Assembly (NCBI GenBank): GCA_011051925.1
Contig: DRKE01000064.1
Location: forward strand, 1-8,223
Source of the DNA: Deltaproteobacteria bacterium
GTDB lineage: Bacteria; Myxococcota_A; UBA9160; UBA4427
Reading direction: 5' to 3'
Length of the DNA stretch: 8,223 bases
The notes beneath the pieces were generated by a model. It was not told the origin of the DNA. It searched no databases and was given only the letters and a program-made list of their open reading frames with translations. A program made the translations under genes and the position numbers. Of the stretch, positions 1-5,503 are shown piece after piece (positions within the stretch are counted from its first letter, which is position 1; every line of letters begins with the position of its first letter).

Positions 1-118
1 CAATCTCCTGCATCCGGGCATCACCGGCGGGTCGGGTGAGTATCCACCGGATCGAAACCAGGCCGTAGACGAGGGCCGCCGCCGCACAGCTGAGGGCAAA
101 GCCGATTGCGGGTGACAT
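1..118 (-). CDS. hppA: Membrane-bound proton/sodium-translocating pyrophosphatase, N-terminal fragment (3' end off the left edge)
   Basis: Only the first 39 residues lie in the window. They form one hydrophobic segment (about residues 3-26, rich in Ala/Leu/Val and ending near the SIRW stretch), followed by PAGDARMQEI. A first transmembrane helix followed by an 'AG-x-x-x-M-x-E-I' stretch is how membrane pyrophosphatases begin, just before their conserved 'IQEGA' region, which would lie beyond the edge. The family couples pyrophosphate hydrolysis to H+ or Na+ pumping across the inner membrane. The start is the ATG at 118-116. A GGAGG at 131-127 sits 8 nt upstream; an in-frame GTG directly before it (121-119) is an alternative with 5 nt spacing. 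The gene is divergent from gap across about 140 nt. Ion specificity and K+ dependence cannot be judged from this fragment. Family assignment is from recalled pattern, without an alignment. Confidence 0.78.
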   Translation of the reverse strand, partial: MSPAIGFALSCAAAALVYGLVSIRWILTRPAGDARMQEI

Positions 119-208
119 CACGATCGCCTCCCCCGGTCATGCTCCGGATCGGGACCCTGACGATGGTATCCTCCGGGCCCGGGCGTGACCATCTTGAAAA
201 CCCCGGCC

Positions 209-236
209 TTGAAGCCCGTCCCGCCGTGTCTACATT
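209..236 (+). promoter_or_regulatory. Candidate sigma-70-type promoter for gap
   Basis: TTGAAG at 209-214 and TACATT at 231-236 are separated by 16 nt. Each matches 4 of 6 consensus positions. Initiation would fall near 243, giving a very short leader that contains the gap ribosome-binding site. A second TTGAAA at 194-199 has no -10 partner at suitable spacing. This is pattern inference only, in a GC-rich genome whose promoter consensus is unknown. Confidence 0.35.
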
Positions 237-245
237 GCGCTGCTC

Positions 246-253
246 GAGGAGGG
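246..253 (+). promoter_or_regulatory. Ribosome-binding site of gap that decides its start
   Basis: GAGGAGGG lies 6 nt before the ATG at 260. The reading frame is open from 185, but no comparable site precedes the upstream start there, so the ATG at 260 is preferred. Confidence 0.75.
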
Positions 254-259
254 CCCGCC

Positions 260-1303
260 ATGCGCATCGGTACCGCCATCCGTTCCCATCGGAAACTCAA
301 GGTCGGCATCAACGGATTCGGACGGATCGGCCGTCTGCTCTTCCGGATCCTCTACGGGCGTCGCGAGGAATTCGAGGTCGTCTGGGTCAACGACCTGACC
401 GACGATCCGACCCTCGAATACCTGTTGCGATACGACTCGGTCCACGGACGCTTCGACGGGAACCTCGAGCCCGGGGACCTCGGCGAGTTCTACGTGGACG
501 GCCAGAGGATCCGGGTCACGCGAGAGCATGACCCGAACAAGATCCAATGGGGCGACAAGGACGTCGATATCGTGATCGAATCGACGGGCGCCTTCCGCAC
601 CCGCGAGAAGGCCGGCCTGCATCTCGTCGGCGGCGCCCGGAAGGTCGTGATCTCGGCGCCGGCCCAGGACGAGGTCGATGCCACGATCGTGATCGGCGTC
701 AACCATGATCAGCTGCGCCCCGAACATCGCATCGTCTCGAATGCTTCATGCACGACGAATGCGCTCGCTCCCGCCGCGAAAGTGCTGCACGATCATTTCG
801 GGATCCGCGACGGCATGATGACGACCATCCATGCCTACACGAACGGCCAACGCCTGCTCGACCTGCCCCACAAGAAATTCCGACGCGCACGCGCCGCGCC
901 GAACAACATCGTTCCCACGACGACCGGCGCTGCCCAGGCCGTGGGGCTCGTCCTGCCCGAGCTGAAGGGCCGCCTGACAGGCATGGCCGTCCGGGTTCCC
1001 GTGCCCGATGGAAGCCTGGTCGACCTCGTCGTCAATCTCGAGAAGAAGGCGAGCCGCGAAGGGATCAACGAAGCCTTCGAGGCGGCCAGTGAGGGCGCCC
1101 TGAAGCACATCCTCGCCTACACGGAGGACGAGATCGTTTCGACGGACATCATCGGTCAGCCGGAGTCGTCCATTGTCGACGCGCTCTCGACGGACATGAT
1201 CGGGGACCACACGGCCAAGATCCTGACCTGGTACGACAACGAGTGGGGTTATGCGAGCCGCCTGGCCGACCTGATGGCGCTGATGGGCAATCTCGAGGAA
1301 TGA
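260..1303 (+). CDS. gap: Glyceraldehyde-3-phosphate dehydrogenase, phosphorylating, type I
   Basis: This 347-residue cytoplasmic enzyme oxidises glyceraldehyde 3-phosphate with phosphate to 1,3-bisphosphoglycerate in glycolysis, or runs in reverse in gluconeogenesis. Visible motifs are the NAD-binding NGFGRIGR at residues 18-25, the SNASCTTN active site with catalytic Cys164, the TTIHAYTNGQ stretch with catalytic His191, the LLDLPH and TTTGAA segments of the catalytic domain, and the C-terminal WYDNEWGYASR. 'VND' after the second strand and Pro in LLDLPH fit NAD rather than NADP use. Length is normal apart from about 11 extra residues before the first beta strand. Two small departures from the usual pattern are Ala for the second Cys of CTTNCLAP, and Lys where Asp usually follows PHK. 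The gene stands alone: hppA is divergent upstream and trxC convergent downstream, so no pgk or tpi partner is seen here. The start is fixed by a strong ribosome-binding site at 246-253. Confidence 0.96.
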   Translation: MRIGTAIRSHRKLKVGINGFGRIGRLLFRILYGRREEFEVVWVNDLTDDPTLEYLLRYDSVHGRFDGNLEPGDLGEFYVDGQRIRVTREHDPNKIQWGDKDVDIVIESTGAFRTREKAGLHLVGGARKVVISAPAQDEVDATIVIGVNHDQLRPEHRIVSNASCTTNALAPAAKVLHDHFGIRDGMMTTIHAYTNGQRLLDLPHKKFRRARAAPNNIVPTTTGAAQAVGLVLPELKGRLTGMAVRVPVPDGSLVDLVVNLEKKASREGINEAFEAASEGALKHILAYTEDEIVSTDIIGQPESSIVDALSTDMIGDHTAKILTWYDNEWGYASRLADLMALMGNLEE

Positions 1304-1316
1304 CCCGAAAGGGGAC

Positions 1317-1330
1317 CGGACTTCCGTCCG
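1317..1330. terminator. Weak hairpin between convergent gap and trxC
   Basis: CGGAC (1317-1321) and GTCCG (1326-1330) can pair around a TTCC loop. A CCC-GAAA-GGG mini-hairpin lies just before it at 1304-1313. Neither is followed by a T-run. If transcription ends here it may not be by a classic intrinsic terminator. Confidence 0.15.
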
Positions 1331-1357
1331 TGCAGCCCCGTTGGCGGAGTTGCCGGC

Positions 1358-1792
1358 TCAGACCTGGCTTTTCACCCAACGGATGATGTCCGCCGAAGGC
1401 ATGGCGCCCGCCTGCCGGGCGATCTCGCTCCCGCCGCGAAAGATCGCCAGCGTCGGGATGCTGCGGATGCCGAATCGACTTCCGATCGCCTGCTCTGCCT
1501 CGGTATCGACCTTCGCCAATCGGACGTCCGGCTCCAGCTCGCCCGCCGCCTTTTCGTATTCTGGCGCCATCGCCCGGCAGGGCGCGCACCACGGCGCCCA
1601 GAAATCGACGACGACGGGAATGTCGTTGCGGGTGATGTGCTTCTCGAATCGCGCGGCGTCCAGCTCGACCGGCTGACCCGTGAAGAGGGCCTGATGACAT
1701 TTCCCGCATCGAGGCCCCTCGCCCATCCGCTGGGACGGTATCCGGTTCACGGCCGCGCAATGCGGGCAGACAATGTGCAGCGAGTCACTCAT
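1358..1792 (-). CDS. trxC: Thioredoxin 2 with N-terminal zinc ribbon
   Basis: The protein has 144 residues. An N-terminal zinc-ribbon module has two CxxC pairs, CPHC at 9-12 and CGKC at 29-32, followed by a thioredoxin fold with VVDFWAPWCAPCR around residues 61-73. The redox pair is Cys69 and Cys72, and the cis-proline that shapes the active site is Pro113 in the SIPT motif. This arrangement is diagnostic of Trx2/TrxC, a cytoplasmic protein-disulfide reductase often tied to oxidative stress. The active site reads WCAPC rather than the usual WCGPC, which may shift its redox potential (inference). The start is the ATG at 1792, with GGAGGG at 1807-1802 and 9 nt spacing. The frame is open further upstream, but that part is Arg/Gly/Pro-rich and unlike the family. 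It converges on gap (54 nt gap) and diverges from the beta-barrel gene. Confidence 0.95.
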   Translation of the reverse strand: MSDSLHIVCPHCAAVNRIPSQRMGEGPRCGKCHQALFTGQPVELDAARFEKHITRNDIPVVVDFWAPWCAPCRAMAPEYEKAAGELEPDVRLAKVDTEAEQAIGSRFGIRSIPTLAIFRGGSEIARQAGAMPSADIIRWVKSQV

Positions 1793-1829
1793 GGCATGCG
1801 GCCCTCCAGGGATTGAATCCGACGCGGAA

Positions 1830-1857
1830 TAGATAGGTCCCGGACGAGCGGATGCAA
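1830..1857 (-). promoter_or_regulatory. Weak candidate promoter for trxC
   Basis: On the minus strand TTGCAT (1857-1852) and TATCTA (1835-1830) are 16 nt apart, each matching 3 of 6 consensus positions. They lie in a short AT-richer patch 38 nt upstream of the start codon. I could not find a convincing plus-strand promoter for the divergent barrel gene in the same 175-nt region. Confidence 0.2.
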
Positions 1858-1967
1858 CGCCCGGTCGCGCTCGCATCGAGCGAAGGGTGCCCCGGCCCCC
1901 CTTTCCCGGATCCACTACGCTGCGCGACGTGGCCGCCGTACGACGACCTGGACCTCGAAGAGCCCAC

Positions 1968-2990
1968 GTGAAATCCCGGAATCGGATCGTTTCCACGATC
2001 GTCGTCGCGGGGATTCTTGCCGGCCTCTTCGGAGCTTCCCCGCCCGCACAGGGGGATACGAGCGAAACCCAGGAGGAAATCCTCGAACAGGACCGTACGC
2101 TGCGCGGGCTCTGGCTCGGGTTCCAGGATCGCGTGGCGGGAATCCGACTACGGGCGATGGAGGAGGTCGAGACCGGTGCCCGCTATGACGACACGAACCT
2201 CGACTGGGTCTGGACCGGCCTCAGCATCCAGGGCGCCCTGCCCCTTCCGGATCCGCGGCGGGGACTCGCCGTCTCCTTCTCGACACGGGTTCTGACACCG
2301 ATCGTGCGGGGCTCGACACGCTTCGTCGATCTCCCGGGCTCACCGGATGATCCCTTCGATCCCATGCTGGACTCGGCCCTTCGCGTCGGAGGTCACATCG
2401 GATTCGGTCGCGGATTCGGTCTCGCCCTGGGTGCAGGCCTGGCCGCACGACACGAGATCGGCGCGGACCTGAAATCCGCCCTCGCCGTCGGTGGCAGCAT
2501 CGCGCTGGAATACCGGCGCGAGGACTGGCTGCGCGTGCGGCTCGGGGTCGGGATGGGAACGGGCATCGACCGCGCCCGACTCGCGGCCTCCCCGGTCTTC
2601 CGGATGCGGATCCGCCCCCGACCCGACCTCTGGCTCGAAGTGGGGGCCTCCGGCGGACGGATCGAATGGGCGATCTCGCCACGCCTCGAGCTGAGCCTTT
2701 TCGGGGGGATCGATTCCCGCCGTTATCGGCTCGATGAGCGCGGGGGTCGGCTCGGGGCCGGATCGATCGAGATCGAAAAGAGCGAAGTCGGTATGGGAAT
2801 TCGAGCGCGCGTGGGCCGGACGCTTCGGGTTCGAGGGGAAACGGCGGTCGTGCTCGGCAGGCGCATCTCGATTCTCGACGAGGACCGGAGAAGCGTGGAC
2901 GCGCGCGATACCCGGGAACCCTCGGTCGCATTGCGCATCTTCATCGAATGGAGGCCCTTCCGCGGCTTCGGCGGTTCCCAGGGAACCTGA
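1968..2990 (+). CDS. Exported outer-membrane-type beta-barrel protein (DUF6268-like)
   Basis: The 340-residue product starts with a signal peptide: KSRNR, a hydrophobic core at about residues 7-23, then a likely signal peptidase I site near Gly29 (A-Q-G|D). The mature part is a run of alternating hydrophobic/polar strands rich in Gly and aromatic residues, such as the GFGRGFGLALGAG, LWLEVGASGG and LELSLFGGIDSRRY stretches. Many 'D-S-R-R-Y'-like turns between strands suggest an outer-membrane barrel. The second half resembles, from memory, DUF6268 outer-membrane proteins; function is unknown and this needs a profile search. The start chosen is GTG at 1968, because it places the signal peptide at the N-terminus. 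The frame is open back to a GTG at 1887, but that extension (PRPPFPGS and so on) would bury the signal peptide. The ribosome-binding site is weak. The last residues, after the final aromatic strand, form a short GFGGSQGT tail, whereas many barrels end on an aromatic residue. Confidence 0.75.
   Translation: MKSRNRIVSTIVVAGILAGLFGASPPAQGDTSETQEEILEQDRTLRGLWLGFQDRVAGIRLRAMEEVETGARYDDTNLDWVWTGLSIQGALPLPDPRRGLAVSFSTRVLTPIVRGSTRFVDLPGSPDDPFDPMLDSALRVGGHIGFGRGFGLALGAGLAARHEIGADLKSALAVGGSIALEYRREDWLRVRLGVGMGTGIDRARLAASPVFRMRIRPRPDLWLEVGASGGRIEWAISPRLELSLFGGIDSRRYRLDERGGRLGAGSIEIEKSEVGMGIRARVGRTLRVRGETAVVLGRRISILDEDRRSVDARDTREPSVALRIFIEWRPFRGFGGSQGT
2400..2423 (+). repeat. Short tandem 12-nt duplication inside the barrel gene
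   Basis: Two adjacent 12-nt units (2400-2411 and 2412-2423) differ at one base. They encode the repeated Gly-Phe-Gly pattern of one barrel strand (GFGRGFGL). It is probably a small in-frame duplication within a Gly-rich strand, with no sign of function beyond the protein. Confidence 0.5.
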
Positions 2991-3007
2991 GCCAGAGACG
3001 GGTCTTC

Positions 3008-3040
3008 GCGCCGACGTCCCTTCTTCCGGCCTCGGCGCTT
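3008..3040 (+). terminator. Candidate terminator hairpin between convergent barrel and PEP-CTERM genes
   Basis: GCGCCGA (3008-3014) and TCGGCGC (3032-3038) are a perfect 7-bp inverted repeat with a 17-nt loop, followed by TTTC. It lies 17 nt after the barrel gene's stop codon. The long loop and short T-run make it a moderate candidate. On the minus strand no T-run follows, so it would serve the plus-strand gene. Confidence 0.35.
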
Positions 3041-3046
3041 TCGTCC

Positions 3047-3781
3047 TCAGCGGTGCCGGGATCGCAGGGTCAGACCGATCAGTCCCAGTCCGAGAAGCAT
3101 GGCCGTGCCTGGCTCGGGAACGGGATTGGTCGACGTATCGACCTCGAGAACGATGTTGTCGATCCAGGCGAAGCTGGCGGTATGGGAGATCAATACGCTC
3201 GTGAGATTGTCGAAACCCGCACCGGCAAAGGACATCGTGAACCAATCGTGTGTCCGCCAGTTGCCGTCATCGTTCGCCGCGAAGGCCGTCCATTGGCTTT
3301 CGAAATCGGGCAGCGTCGGATCGAAGGCGTCGGCGACGAGAATCTGGGGGTCGTTCGTCGCATAGGACCAGGGAAGACGTTGCTGGAGCGGGTCCGTCGA
3401 GTCGAGTGCCCGAATGTCGTAATCGATCGACACGAGGCTGAAGGTCGCGCCGCTCTCCAGGCTGATTTCGATTCCCTGCAGGTCATTGGTCCAGCTGTGG
3501 ACGCTGCCGGCAACCCCGGTCGGGTTTCCCGAATCGAGCTTCATGTGGGTATGCCCCTGCCCCAGGAAGCCGCCCGGTGTCCCCACATCCACCGCCCAGA
3601 GTCCGGCGATCCGCGCGCCGGATTCCAGCCAGTCGTAGGGGCCGTGGAACTCGCCACCGGGATCCACGATCGAATCGTCGTAGTGGCCCGTATCGTAGGT
3701 CAGGGTGATCTGCGTGGCCGAGGCGGCCATCGGAGGCATGAACAGGAACAACGCCAGAGCAGTATGAACGAACAGTCGCAC
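3047..3781 (-). CDS. PEP-CTERM sorting domain protein (putative exosortase substrate)
   Basis: This 244-residue secreted protein starts with a signal peptide (hydrophobic residues 3-18, probable cleavage A-S-A|T after residue 22). The body is rich in Asp, Gly, Ser, Thr and Trp and is probably an all-beta, jelly-roll-like domain; the FAWIDNIVLEV end is typical of such domains. The C-terminus is a textbook sorting signal: VPEP at 221-224, a short hydrophobic stretch at about 226-239, and the basic tail RSRHR. In characterised systems exosortase (EpsH family) recognises this signal, and the genes accompany exopolysaccharide loci. No exosortase or polysaccharide gene is in the window. The start codon is GTG at 3781-3779, with GAGGA at 3792-3788 and 6 nt spacing. 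Its own promoter and leader lie at 3782-3935. The substrate or ligand of the N-terminal domain is unknown. Confidence 0.9.
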   Translation of the reverse strand: MRLFVHTALALFLFMPPMAASATQITLTYDTGHYDDSIVDPGGEFHGPYDWLESGARIAGLWAVDVGTPGGFLGQGHTHMKLDSGNPTGVAGSVHSWTNDLQGIEISLESGATFSLVSIDYDIRALDSTDPLQQRLPWSYATNDPQILVADAFDPTLPDFESQWTAFAANDDGNWRTHDWFTMSFAGAGFDNLTSVLISHTASFAWIDNIVLEVDTSTNPVPEPGTAMLLGLGLIGLTLRSRHR

Positions 3782-3831
3782 GGTAAATCCTCGAGGAAGG
3801 AACGATCCAGGGACGGCAGTCTACGAAGGGG

Positions 3832-3870
3832 AGTGACCCGGAAGCTCGTTTTCGGGTCACTTTTATTGTC
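3832..3870 (+). terminator. Strong stem-loop with T-rich tail, plus strand, inside the divergent region
   Basis: AGTGACCCG (3832-3840) and CGGGTCACT (3853-3861) are a perfect 9-bp inverted repeat. In plus-strand RNA the stem extends inward through a G-U pair and two A-U pairs (3841-3843 with 3850-3852), leaving a 6-nt loop, and TTTATT follows directly. This is the best intrinsic-terminator shape in the window. It faces away from every annotated plus-strand gene end: the nearest upstream stop is at 2990, with the antisense PEP-CTERM gene between. On the minus strand the same sequence lies in the PEP-CTERM mRNA leader, with a slightly poorer stem and no U-run. It could end antisense or unannotated plus-strand transcription, act as a leader structure, or be a protein-binding dyad. 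Confidence 0.55.
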
Positions 3871-3905
3871 CAAAAACCCCAGAATGCCGGAATTGCTGCC
3901 CTTTT

Positions 3906-3935
3906 CTTGTAGCATAAACACCCCATTCCGATCAA
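3906..3935 (-). promoter_or_regulatory. Candidate extended -10 promoter for the PEP-CTERM gene
   Basis: On the minus strand TTGATC (3935-3930) and TACAAG (3911-3906) are 18 nt apart, each with 4 of 6 consensus matches. The -10 is preceded by TGC, giving the extended TGn motif. The surrounding sequence is the most AT-rich in the window. Initiation near 3899 would make a leader of about 118 nt carrying the 3832-3861 stem-loop. Confidence 0.4.
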
Positions 3936-3969
3936 CCGCGCGCTTCCTCGATTCCTTCGGGGGCCATCA

Positions 3970-3984
3970 GCATCCGGAGGATGC
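3970..3984 (+). promoter_or_regulatory. Hairpin that sequesters a GGAGG upstream of the HExxH gene
   Basis: GCATCC (3970-3975), loop GGA, GGATGC (3979-3984) form a 6-bp hairpin. It contains GGAGG (3976-3980) touching the ATG at 3981, which is in frame with the gene below. That GGAGG is too close to serve 3981 and 27 nt from 4008. It may be a control structure or simply chance. Confidence 0.25.
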
Positions 3985-4007
3985 GACGATCGGCCGAAAC
4001 GGGGAAC

Positions 4008-4508
4008 ATGCTCGCGAAGCGAACGCTCGTGGTACTGCTCGTCCCCTATGTCGCCTGGCTGGCCTTCGCCTACGACATCCACTTCCTCGATGGCGCAAAC
4101 CTGCTCTTCCATGAAGCGGGGCATCTCTTCTTCGGCCTGCTCGGGCGGACCTTCCATTTCCTGGGCGGCACGCTCGGCCAGCTCTTCTTTCCCGTCGCCT
4201 GCGCCCTGCATTTCCTCCAGACCCGCCGTTTCTTCGAGGCCTGGATCATGGGCATCTGGCTCGCGGAAAGCCTGATGAATACCGCACGCTATCTCGGCGA
4301 TGCCCGGGCCCAGAGCCTGCCCCTCGTGGGGGGCCACATCCATGACTGGAACTGGCTGCTCGCGCGATGGGGTCTCCTAGAATATTGCGAGTCGATCGCC
4401 GCGACGCTCCAGCTCCTCGCGGTCGCGATCGCCATCGCCTGCCTCGTCGGCGCCTGGCGCTCGACGAGTGGGAAGGAGGCCGAATGGAGCTGCCCGTCAT
4501 CGACATGA
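4008..4508 (+). CDS. Small multi-pass membrane protein with an HExxH zinc-metallopeptidase-like motif
   Basis: The 166-residue protein has hydrophobic segments at about residues 6-21, 31-48, 52-70, 76-90 and 132-149, so it is probably an inner-membrane protein. HEAGH at residues 35-39 lies inside or beside a hydrophobic segment, as in M50/site-2-protease-type intramembrane metallopeptidases. No NPDG-type third-ligand motif is present. Asp98 (in RYLGDARAQSLPL) and the His110/His112/Asp113 cluster (GGHIHDW) could supply the missing ligand, which is inference. It is shorter than known M50 proteases, and I do not recognise a named family, so proteolytic activity is not established. The start is uncertain: ATG 4008 has only GGGGA close by, and in-frame ATG 3981 would add nine residues but has GGAGG abutting it. 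Its end overlaps the oxygenase gene by 25 nt and contains that gene's ribosome-binding site, so the two are probably co-transcribed and translationally coupled. Confidence 0.8.
   Translation: MLAKRTLVVLLVPYVAWLAFAYDIHFLDGANLLFHEAGHLFFGLLGRTFHFLGGTLGQLFFPVACALHFLQTRRFFEAWIMGIWLAESLMNTARYLGDARAQSLPLVGGHIHDWNWLLARWGLLEYCESIAATLQLLAVAIAIACLVGAWRSTSGKEAEWSCPSST
4473..4479 (+). promoter_or_regulatory. Ribosome-binding site of the oxygenase, within the preceding gene
   Basis: AAGGAGG lies 4 nt before ATG 4484 and inside the last codons of the HExxH gene. It fixes the oxygenase start although the frame is open upstream to 4367. Confidence 0.75.
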
Positions 4509-5473
4509 GCCCGCTCTTCGAGCCCCGGGATCGTGCAGCCAACCGGCAGGTGGCCGACCAGATCCGGAAGGCCTGTCGGACCTTCGGCTTCTTCTACGTC
4601 GTCGGCCACGGCATGGACGCCCTGCTCGCGTCCGATCTGGAAAACGCGAGTCGTCGTTTCTTCGCGCTTCCGGAAAGCGAGAAGATGAAGTCGGCCATGC
4701 GTTTCGGAGGAAGGGCCTGGCGGGGCTATTTCCCGCTCGGGGACGAGCTGACCTCGGGCGTCGCCGACCAGAAAGAGGGTTTCTATTTCGGCAGCGAGCT
4801 TCCGCCCGACCATCCCCGGGTGGTCGCCGGCATGCCGCTGCACGGTCCGAATCTCTGGCCGGACGCGGTCCCCGAGCTGCGCGGACTCGTGCTCCCCTAC
4901 ATGGACGCGATGGCGACGATCGCCCAGACGCTGCTCGCCGGCATCGCGATGAGTCTCGATCTGCCCCGCGACTATTTCGAGGCGACCTATACCTCATCTC
5001 CCACACTGCTCTTCCGGATCTTCCACTATCCGCCGACGACGGAGGGGGGCTGGGGGGTCGGAGAGCACACGGACTACGGGCTCCTCACGCTCCTCGCCCA
5101 GGACCGGCATGGCGGTCTCCAGGTCCGGACCGGTGAAACCTGGATCGATGCGCCCCCCATCGAAGGCGCCCTGGTCTGCAATCTCGGCGACATGCTCGAT
5201 CGCCTGACCGGCGGTTGGTTCCGCTCCACCCTCCACCGTGTCCGCAACGCGAGCGGCCAGGCGCGCTTGTCGTTCCCCTTCTTCTTCGATCCCGACTTCG
5301 AAGCGGACCTCCAACCCCTGCCGTCGGTGGCGAATCGCGATCCCGAGAACGCGAATCGACCGCGTTGGGACGACGCGGATCTGCTCGCTTTCGAGGGGAC
5401 CTACGGGGACTACCTGATCAGCAAGGTCGCCAGGGTCTTTCCGGAGCTTTCTGCCCATCTCGAAGAGTCGTGA
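4484..5473 (+). CDS. Fe(II)/2-oxoglutarate-dependent oxygenase, isopenicillin N synthase-like
   Basis: The protein has 329 residues, the usual size for this family. The N-terminal part (LPVIDMSPLF, then FGFFYVVGHGM at about 34-44) is the non-haem dioxygenase N-terminal domain. The catalytic double-stranded beta helix has the iron ligands His195 and Asp197 (GEHTDYG) and His251 (TLHRV). Arg261-Leu-Ser263 is the R-x-S motif that binds the 2-oxoglutarate carboxylate. NLGDML and PFFFDPDF are also typical. These cytoplasmic enzymes use O2 and 2-oxoglutarate to hydroxylate, desaturate or cyclise small molecules. The retained R-x-S suggests a 2-oxoglutarate user rather than an ACC-oxidase-like variant, but the substrate cannot be read from sequence. 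It overlaps the HExxH membrane protein by 25 nt, is probably coupled to it, and converges on the GST gene after 30 nt. Confidence 0.93.
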   Translation: MELPVIDMSPLFEPRDRAANRQVADQIRKACRTFGFFYVVGHGMDALLASDLENASRRFFALPESEKMKSAMRFGGRAWRGYFPLGDELTSGVADQKEGFYFGSELPPDHPRVVAGMPLHGPNLWPDAVPELRGLVLPYMDAMATIAQTLLAGIAMSLDLPRDYFEATYTSSPTLLFRIFHYPPTTEGGWGVGEHTDYGLLTLLAQDRHGGLQVRTGETWIDAPPIEGALVCNLGDMLDRLTGGWFRSTLHRVRNASGQARLSFPFFFDPDFEADLQPLPSVANRDPENANRPRWDDADLLAFEGTYGDYLISKVARVFPELSAHLEES

Positions 5474-5503
5474 GCAGAGAAAGCGAAGTCCCCGCGCGAA
5501 GCT

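Noticed and set aside
173..184. GC-only palindrome CCGGGCCCGGGC in the hppA/gap intergenic region
   Set aside because: Self-complementary GC strings are expected at this base composition, and nothing links it to either gene.
1887..1967. N-terminal extension of the barrel protein from GTG 1887
   Set aside because: It would place 27 Pro/Arg-rich residues before the signal peptide and has no family-like content.
2340..3245. A 301-codon minus-strand open frame opposite the barrel gene
   Set aside because: Composition is Arg/Asp/Pro-rich shadow coding with no family features, and it also overlaps the PEP-CTERM C-terminus in another frame.
3912..3926. Sigma-54-like TGGGGTGTTTATGCT on the minus strand upstream of the PEP-CTERM gene
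   Set aside because: PEP-CTERM genes are sometimes RpoN-controlled, but the GG to GC spacing is 9 nt instead of 10 and the -24 element is poor.
3976..3983. GGAGG plus ATG 3981 as the start of the HExxH gene
   Set aside because: There is no spacing between the GGAGG and the ATG, so it cannot work as a normal initiation site; ATG 4008 is preferred, with some doubt.
2948..4114. A 388-codon plus-strand open frame spanning the PEP-CTERM gene and the divergent region
   Set aside because: The minus strand has a signal peptide, VPEP sorting signal and ribosome-binding site. This frame has none and crosses the terminator-like stem.
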